A stretch of DNA of 64,000 bases. Origin: Clostridium cylindrosporum DSM 605 (GTDB taxonomy: Bacteria; Bacillota; Clostridia; Clostridiales; Caloramatoraceae). Of the stretch, positions 59,281 to 64,000 are shown piece by piece. The notes beneath the pieces are model-generated. The model saw only the letters and a list, made by a program, of their open reading frames with translations, ran no database searches and was not told the DNA's origin. The position numbers were made by a program, and so were the translations under genes. Location of the stretch: positions 1 to 64,000 of the forward strand of contig NZ_LFVU01000007.1 in the NCBI RefSeq assembly GCF_001047375.1, read 5' to 3'. How positions within the stretch are numbered: position 1 is the first letter of the stretch; each line of letters starts with the position of its first letter.

Positions 59281-59628
59281 ATGGGAATAGTAACTAATTG
59301 TACAGATAAGCATCAAGCATGTATCGATGAATGTAATAGGTGTGCTCAAGCATGTTATGAATGCTTCGAAGCATGTTTAAATGAACCTGATGTTAATGCA
59401 AGAAAAAATTGTATAAGTATGCTTGTTGAATGTGCACAAATGTGTCAAATGTCAGCTTCAATGATGTCAATGAGTGGTCAATTTGCAAAAGACCATTGCA
59501 ATCTTTGTGCTACTATTTGTGATAAATGCGCACAAGAATGTGAAATGTTTAAAGATGAACATTGCCAAAAGTGTGCTCAAGAATGCCGTAAATGTGCAGA
59601 TGAATGCAGAAAAATGGCTAATATGTAA
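59281..59628 (+). CDS. Four-helix-bundle copper-binding protein (Csp/DUF326)
   Basis: A 115-residue helical protein with 20 Cys, mostly as CxxxC or CxxC along helices (CIDECNRCAQACYECFEAC and CNLCATICDKCAQEC ... CQKCAQECRKCADEC). This is the copper storage protein type, in which thiols line a four-helix bundle and hold many Cu(I) ions. It has no signal peptide, so it is cytosolic. It lies near a multicopper oxidase (61343), suggesting a copper-handling neighbourhood. Confidence 0.9.
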   Translation: MGIVTNCTDKHQACIDECNRCAQACYECFEACLNEPDVNARKNCISMLVECAQMCQMSASMMSMSGQFAKDHCNLCATICDKCAQECEMFKDEHCQKCAQECRKCADECRKMANM

Positions 59629-59645
59629 TAAATACTAAAACTATT

Positions 59646-59672
59646 TAGACAGTGGAATAAACCCACTGTCTA
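59646..59672. terminator. Terminator
   Basis: TAGACAGTGG/CCACTGTCTA arms. The same stem appears after the multicopper oxidase (62343) and, extended, after recR (9520). Confidence 0.75.
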
Positions 59673-59733
59673 ATTAATTTATAATATAAAGCTGTTGTAT
59701 CATAAAATAAACATATCATATCTTATTTAGGTC

Positions 59734-61158
59734 TTAAATTAATGCAAATAATACAAATAGTACTGTTGATATAAGCATCCCTACAATACTATAGGGCAAT
59801 TGTGATTTTATATGCTCCATAAGTGGAACTTCTGCGATAGTTGATGATAATATTGCTGTTTCCCCGAGAGGAGATGTGTTATCACCAAGGGCTCCACCAG
59901 CTAAAACAGCACCTATAACAAGGGCTAAATTTGAATTACTAGATACTGCAAGTGGCACTGCTATAGGCATAATAAGTGCCCATGTTCCCCATGCTGAACC
60001 CATAAAATATGATGCAAAACAACCTATCAAAAAAATAGCCGCTGGAATTAAGTAAACAGGTACTTTAGGTCCTAGCACGTTGGTTACAAAGCTTATAAAC
60101 CCTAAATCCTTTACTATACTTGCTAGCCCCCAACTCAAAATAAGAACTACTATAGGAGGCATCATTTCATTTCCTCCTGCTAGAAAGTTGCTCTCTATTA
60201 CACCCATAGGTATCTTTTGAAAAACATAAATTATTGAAGTTATTATTATTGTAACAGTTCCGGCAATGAAAATTGATTTTTCAAAATTAGCATTTATAAT
60301 TGCTGTGATAAATCCATTTTCTCCACTTCGTCCAGTATACCAAAGAAAGAAAAAGGTTAAGGATATTAATATCCCTAGAGGTAATATTAAGTTAATAGGA
60401 CGTGGAGGAACCTTTTCAACAAATTCACTCTGTTCATGTGCTTCATTATGATGGTGACCATTTTCCTCCAAGTAACTTTTTTCATTATTTAACTTGATTA
60501 CTCTATCAAAACCTAAACCAAATATAATTACACCTATACTTATTAAAATCATAATAATTGCATAAAAATTGTATGGAATACTTTTAATGTATATACTGTA
60601 TGGAGATAATGTTAATCCTGCATTCTTAAATGCTGAACCTATAACCCCTATTATGTATCCAACATAAGTAGTACCAAATGGAATAAGTATTATAAGTAAA
60701 CATGAGGTAACATTTAGAACAAATGCTAATTTTCTCTTACTCCCATTTACCTTATCAATTAATGCTTTACTAACTGTACCAGCTGCTATGCTATGGAAAC
60801 AACAATCAATAAAGGTTACTGGAGTAACTAACCATATAGTTCCTAATGCTCCTTTTTCCGTCTTTACATATTTACTGGAGAATTCCGTAAAACCCTTAAT
60901 TCCTCCTGAAACCTTCATAATTTCCCCAAATGCCCCGAAAATAAATAGGAAAAATATAATGTAAATACTATCTTCGTTTGCTACTGCTTTTATTAAATGC
61001 TCAATAGACAAAATAATTCCTTGAATAATACTTCCTTTAGCAAGAAAAATTCCACCTGTAATAACCCCTATAGTTAAAGATGGAATAACTCGCTTTGTAA
61101 ATGCAGCAAGTATAATAACAATAAGGGGAATGAAAATAGAAATTAATCTGTAATCCAT
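59734..61158 (-). CDS. Na+/H+ antiporter, NhaC family
   Basis: A 474-residue transporter with about eleven helices. The central loop is His-rich (ENGHHHNEAHEQ). FIDCCFHSIAAGTVSKALIDK and the C-terminal CFASYFMGSAWGTWALIMPIAVPLAVSSNSNLALVIGAVLAGGALGDNTSPLGETAILSS block are typical of NhaC/YheL-like transporters. Substrate could be Na+/H+ or an organic acid/Na+ pair. The ATG at 61158 is set by the AAAGGA site ten bases upstream. Confidence 0.85.
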   Translation of the reverse strand: MDYRLISIFIPLIVIILAAFTKRVIPSLTIGVITGGIFLAKGSIIQGIILSIEHLIKAVANEDSIYIIFFLFIFGAFGEIMKVSGGIKGFTEFSSKYVKTEKGALGTIWLVTPVTFIDCCFHSIAAGTVSKALIDKVNGSKRKLAFVLNVTSCLLIILIPFGTTYVGYIIGVIGSAFKNAGLTLSPYSIYIKSIPYNFYAIIMILISIGVIIFGLGFDRVIKLNNEKSYLEENGHHHNEAHEQSEFVEKVPPRPINLILPLGILISLTFFFLWYTGRSGENGFITAIINANFEKSIFIAGTVTIIITSIIYVFQKIPMGVIESNFLAGGNEMMPPIVVLILSWGLASIVKDLGFISFVTNVLGPKVPVYLIPAAIFLIGCFASYFMGSAWGTWALIMPIAVPLAVSSNSNLALVIGAVLAGGALGDNTSPLGETAILSSTIAEVPLMEHIKSQLPYSIVGMLISTVLFVLFALI

Positions 61159-61342
61159 TATAGCCACATCCTTTCCTGCTATTAGTATTACAATTAGTCT
61201 ATAAAATTATTAGATTATGAATACTTTATAATTCTTTATTGGAAATTTTCATATTTGATTATATCTAGCTTTAGTAACATTAGAATAAAACAAGCATATT
61301 ATTATATGATAAGCTTAAAAAATCATATAAGAGGTGTTTTTT

Positions 61343-62248
61343 ATGGTTGTTACGCCTGATATATATTCTCTAAAATATACTATGAGTAAAGGTGTAAAAT
61401 ATTTTGAATTAGTAGCAGAGCCAGTGAATCAAGAAATACTTCCCGGCGTATTTATAAAGGGATGGGGATACAATGGTAGTATCCCAGGTCCGACAATTAA
61501 AGTATATCCTGGAGATTATGTTAACATAAGAGTGTACAATCATCTTCCAGAAGCTACAAGTATTCATTGGCATGGACTTGATGTTCCTAATGTTATGGAT
61601 GGAGTTCCTGATGTAGAGCCTTCCCCAAGAATTGAACCAGGACATTACTTTGATTATCGTTTTAAAGTTATAAATCCCCCAGGAACTCATATGTATCATT
61701 CTCATGTTAATGTTGTTAAGCAAGATATGTTAGGTTTATTAGGTGGATTTGTAATTTTAGACCCAGGTGATAAAGAAAGCCATAAGTGTGTTGATAAGGA
61801 TTACTTATTGCTAATGCAAGAGTGGAGTCTTGTTGGTCCTAAGAAGGGGGAAAAGGTAAAACCAGGAGTGTATGAACTTAACCCCTTTACCAACGAGTTT
61901 AATATGTTTACTATTAATGGAAAGAGCTTTCCTGCAGTTACTCCAATGCCAATTAATTATGGAGATATTGTACGTCTAAGATTCGGAGCTATACAGATTA
62001 ATCATCATCCTATGCATCTTCATGGACATCAGTTTCAAGTAGAAAAAGCTGATGGTAATCCTATTGACCCTAACAATAGAATATTAAAAAATACAATATT
62101 AGTAGCTAGTGGAGAAACCTGGGATGTACTGTTTAAGGCAGATAATCCAGGAACTTGGCCTATTCATTGTCATATATCACATCACATTGCTAATAACTTT
62201 ACAGAAGGTGTAGGGGGCATGTTCTCTACTCTAGTATACCAATCGTAA
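61343..62248 (+). CDS. Short two-domain multicopper oxidase
   Basis: A 301-residue oxidase, about half the usual length. All copper sites are present: HWHG (His75, 77), HSH (His119, 121), HPMHLHGH (His222, 225, 227) and HCHISHH (His275, Cys276, His277, His281). The axial position of the type 1 copper (residue 286) is Phe. No signal peptide is seen, so it would be cytosolic or released. The ATG at 61343 follows GAGGTG. Two-domain forms normally act as trimers. Substrate unknown; Cu(I), Mn or phenols are possible. Confidence 0.85.
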   Translation: MVVTPDIYSLKYTMSKGVKYFELVAEPVNQEILPGVFIKGWGYNGSIPGPTIKVYPGDYVNIRVYNHLPEATSIHWHGLDVPNVMDGVPDVEPSPRIEPGHYFDYRFKVINPPGTHMYHSHVNVVKQDMLGLLGGFVILDPGDKESHKCVDKDYLLLMQEWSLVGPKKGEKVKPGVYELNPFTNEFNMFTINGKSFPAVTPMPINYGDIVRLRFGAIQINHHPMHLHGHQFQVEKADGNPIDPNNRILKNTILVASGETWDVLFKADNPGTWPIHCHISHHIANNFTEGVGGMFSTLVYQS

Positions 62249-62342
62249 ATGCGCTGAGTATCTTAGGTATTTATAAATGCTTTGAAATCTGTTTAATAAT
62301 GCTAATGTTAATTTGAAAAAATTATATTGTAATAAATATTTA

Positions 62343-62378
62343 AGACAGTGGAAGGTCAATCCACTGTCTATTTTACTT
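62343..62378 (+). terminator. Terminator of the oxidase gene
   Basis: AGACAGTGG/CCACTGTCT arms with a 9-nt loop, then ATTTTAC. Confidence 0.8.
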
Positions 62379-62495
62379 TCAAGAATCATTCACAATATAA
62401 ACATTATATGAAATGTAAAGTTAACTTACACTAGTCATAATAATATATTATAATGGAAAATAATAGAAAATAGTAGAAAATGAAAGGGTGATTCT

Positions 62496-63125
62496 ATGAC
62501 AATTAAGAAATTTCCAAAGTTTATAATAATAACTGTTTTATCCTCAATCGTTCTTTTGACTGCAATAATATCATTGTTCTTTAATTCAAATAATGAAAAA
62601 AGCATTGATATTACTAGTTACTCTATATATTCTGGGAAAGTTAAGTTAAAAGAATATGAAAATCTAGAATCATTAGAAAATGAAATGAATTTTAAGCTAT
62701 TACATTCTAATTACTTTTCAAACAATAATTTTGTGGTTATGTGTATTAGATACAATAACTACTCCTCAGAAATATATCAAGTACCTAAGTCAGCAATAAA
62801 AGCATATAAAAAGAAGTTAGACGCGGTTACTATAGGTGAGTTTTTAGGGACAATTAATGAGGCATATGCTGAAATATCAGTTTTAGATAAATTAGGAAAA
62901 GATTCCAAACTTCAACCTGCACAATTTTTAGGAGAGTATGAAATTCTAAAAGGATACCCTCTTAGTAACGGTCAGGAAACTCAATTAGTTAAGCAGCCAG
63001 GCTTCGGATCAAGGAAACCAGCCTATACAATCGCATTTAATTACAATCAAGCAATGTATGCCATAAGGGGAATCCCTTCTCAAAAGAAAGCTAAAGAAAT
63101 CGTAGATTCCTATGTTATAAAATAA
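62496..63125 (+). CDS. Hypothetical membrane-anchored protein (209 aa)
   Basis: One N-terminal helix (about 8-27) anchors a polar domain with SIYSGKVKLKEYENLESLENEMNFKLL and a C-terminal GFGSRKPAYTIAFNYNQAMYAIRGIP. No family is recognised. GAAAGGG precedes the ATG. It lies between the oxidase and its remnant, and ends near a GC-rich hairpin. Confidence 0.6.
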   Translation: MTIKKFPKFIIITVLSSIVLLTAIISLFFNSNNEKSIDITSYSIYSGKVKLKEYENLESLENEMNFKLLHSNYFSNNNFVVMCIRYNNYSSEIYQVPKSAIKAYKKKLDAVTIGEFLGTINEAYAEISVLDKLGKDSKLQPAQFLGEYEILKGYPLSNGQETQLVKQPGFGSRKPAYTIAFNYNQAMYAIRGIPSQKKAKEIVDSYVIK

Positions 63126-63152
63126 GTTTAAGCTATGGCCAAGAGGTGCTGA

Positions 63153-63166
63153 GGTCGCCCTCGACC
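63153..63166 (+). terminator. GC-rich hairpin patch
   Basis: GGTCG-CCCT-CGACC sits inside about 40 bp that are over 60 percent G+C in an otherwise AT-rich context, followed by ATTTTCATTTTT. It could be the terminator of the preceding gene or a leftover of inserted DNA. Confidence 0.4.
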
Positions 63167-63219
63167 ATGGATTTTCATTTTTACATTTGTGTCTTCTAAC
63201 TTTTGAAACATTAAGATTA

Positions 63220-63452
63220 GAATAGCATATTAGGATATAATAGCATTATACCTAGCCCAACAATTAAGGTTTATCCTGGGTATTATGTTAACATAAGAGT
63301 GTATAATCAGCTTCCACAGGTAGAGCATTCTCCACGAACTAAACCAGGTGATTATTTTGATTACCACTTTAAAATTACAAATCCACCGGGAACTCATATT
63401 CATAACCATCCCCTCAAAGTAGTTCACAATATACAACTGTTGTGCAATTAAT
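63220..63452 (+). pseudogene. Multicopper oxidase remnant
   Basis: The frame from about 63232 encodes GYNSIIPSPTIKVYPGYYV and NIRVYNQLPQ, then jumps to VEHSPRTKPGDYFDYHFKITNPPGTH. This aligns with residues 42-117 of the oxidase at 61343, but 20 residues with the HWHG copper ligands are deleted in frame. No start codon or C-terminal half remains. It is a decayed paralog, or a partial duplication. A copy of the dispersed near-palindrome (63425-63445) follows at once. The rest of 63453-63654 is AT-rich without a gene. Confidence 0.8.
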
Positions 63453-63654
63453 AAAATCTAAATTTTAATCCTGTTAATTCATTAATCTTTTTTAGTTGTT
63501 CGGTATTAAAATAAACTACTAAACATGTTTTCCTCCTAAATGCTTTTTCCTTCGTAATATAACGCAATTAGATAGTAACTTAAAATGTAGTACTATAAGA
63601 ACAAGATTTCTTTTATAGGTATACTTATGCTGTAAATTGCTTGAAATGAATTAA

Positions 63655-63694
63655 ACGTAAAAAACACGTGAAGCATTTTATACTTAACGTGTTT
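63655..63694 (-). terminator. Terminator of tRNA-Ser
   Basis: AAACACGT (63662-63669) and ACGTGTTT (63687-63694) pair; TTTTTTACG follows on the minus strand. Confidence 0.8.
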
Positions 63695-63697
63695 ACT

Positions 63698-63788
63698 TGG
63701 CGGAGAAAGGGGGATTCGAACCCCCGGTAGGGTTTCCCCTACACACGCTTTCCAGGCGTGCGCCTTAAACCAGCTCGACCATCTCTCC
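63698..63788 (-). tRNA. tRNA-Ser (anticodon GGA)
   Basis: A 91-nt class II tRNA on the minus strand. The acceptor stem GGAGAGA pairs with TTTCTCC, the anticodon loop reads CTGGAAA with anticodon GGA, a long variable arm (GTAGGGGAAACCCTAC) follows, the T arm is GGGGGTTCGAATCCCCC, and CCA is encoded. It reads UCC and UCU codons. Confidence 0.95.
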
Positions 63789-63812
63789 ATGCGACTTTAC
63801 TTATACCATGTA

Positions 63813-63841
63813 ATTATGCCATAAAAATAGCAACAATGCAA
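63813..63841 (-). promoter_or_regulatory. Promoter of tRNA-Ser (candidate)
   Basis: Minus strand TTGCAT (63836-63841), 17-bp spacer, CATAAT (63813-63818), giving a leader of about 18 nt before the tRNA. Confidence 0.45.
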
Positions 63842-63849
63842 CAGATTTA

Positions 63850-63999
63850 TTATATTGATCCCTTTGACTTATAATAATTCCATAATCTCATTATTGGAGT
63901 TGATAACTTAAGTATATCTATCCCACAACTGTTACTACATAGCCTATCAGATATCATACCTATAATATTATTATTTAAATTTTTAATATGGAAATCTAG
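63850..63999 (-). CDS. 3' end of a gene entering from the right (partial)
   Basis: An open frame on the minus strand runs from the window edge to tandem TAA TAA ending at 63850 (IIGMISDRLCSNSCGIDILK ... LSTPIMRLWNYYKSKGSI). The composition looks protein-like, and the tRNA promoter begins just past it. Too little is present to identify it. Confidence 0.4.
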   Translation of the reverse strand, partial: LDFHIKNLNNNIIGMISDRLCSNSCGIDILKLSTPIMRLWNYYKSKGSI

Positions 64000-64000
64000 T

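Noticed and set aside
63593-63790. Minus-strand frame across the tRNA
   Set aside because: It overlaps the complete tRNA-Ser; the RNA gene explains the sequence.

Overview
The window looks like chromosomal DNA of a spore-forming Clostridium-type Firmicute. The base composition is strongly AT-rich, ribosome binding sites are strong (GGAGG, AAGGGGG), and TTG and GTG starts are frequent. It carries bofA, a large Bacillus/Clostridium-type SRP RNA, and the conserved block ffs-dnaX-ybaB-recR ... yaaL-bofA leading into an rRNA operon promoter, as in the rrnA region of Bacillus subtilis. Gene names rest on motif and family recognition by eye; no database search was run.

Layout. 1-430: leader and tandem promoters of an rRNA operon running off the left edge. 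529-12612 (mostly minus): bofA, yaaL, then about 8 kb of accessory genes (SDR reductase, thioesterase, YmaF-like repeat protein, acetyltransferase, a protein with an internal duplication, several small membrane proteins, a MarR/NmrA operon with a clear operator), then recR, ybaB, dnaX and ffs. 12855-15600: a chemoreceptor gene and a 1-kb gene-poor stretch with large palindromes. 16148-21605: an ArsS-type radical SAM cluster (kinase-like protein, two glycosyltransferases, ArsS, CxxC peroxidase-like protein) divergent from two TVP38/TMEM64 membrane proteins. 21745-28427: acetyltransferases, signal peptidase I, YnfA, a CadC/CadA-type metal efflux operon with two operator sites, pirin and azoreductase. 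28578-33098: a truncated DUF2935 gene, an Arg/Cys/Asp repeat protein, an HExxH membrane protein and a LysE/HxlR/GNAT operon. 33229-35381: a SulP transporter divergent from a serine-recombinase-like protein that has lost its catalytic residues, probably acquired together. 35548-39111: small membrane proteins and a sigma/anti-sigma pair in which the sigma gene has an in-frame TGA. 39268-41289: cell-wall amidase. 41485-45141: MacB-like ABC exporter divergent from DUF4418, a YdjY-like lipoprotein and a membrane protein. 45225-50476: MerR, Xre/DUF2975, acetyltransferase, beta-propeller protein and NudC. 50647-63125: small unknown genes, PPOX protein, putative Mn transporter, class I glutamine amidotransferase, BFD ferredoxin, second chemoreceptor, AI-2E family permease, HAD, DUF421, a copper-storage-type protein, NhaC antiporter and a short multicopper oxidase. 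63220-63999: an oxidase remnant, tRNA-Ser(GGA) and the 3' end of a gene entering from the right.

The most unusual signal is not a gene. It is a family of about 200-bp double-hairpin elements (three full copies at 15309, 51089 and 53984, a compact copy at 15005, a half copy at 53863). Their outer and inner stems differ in sequence yet remain paired, while the single-stranded junction motifs and ends are conserved. Other points worth a second look are a 19-bp perfect palindrome that buries the ribosome binding site of the gene at 50647, the TGA-interrupted sigma factor, an A10 homopolymer frameshift, a short near-palindrome repeated 3' of many genes, a pair of MerR-type 19-bp-spacer promoters, and the Cys-rich ABC/DUF4418/YdjY envelope module.
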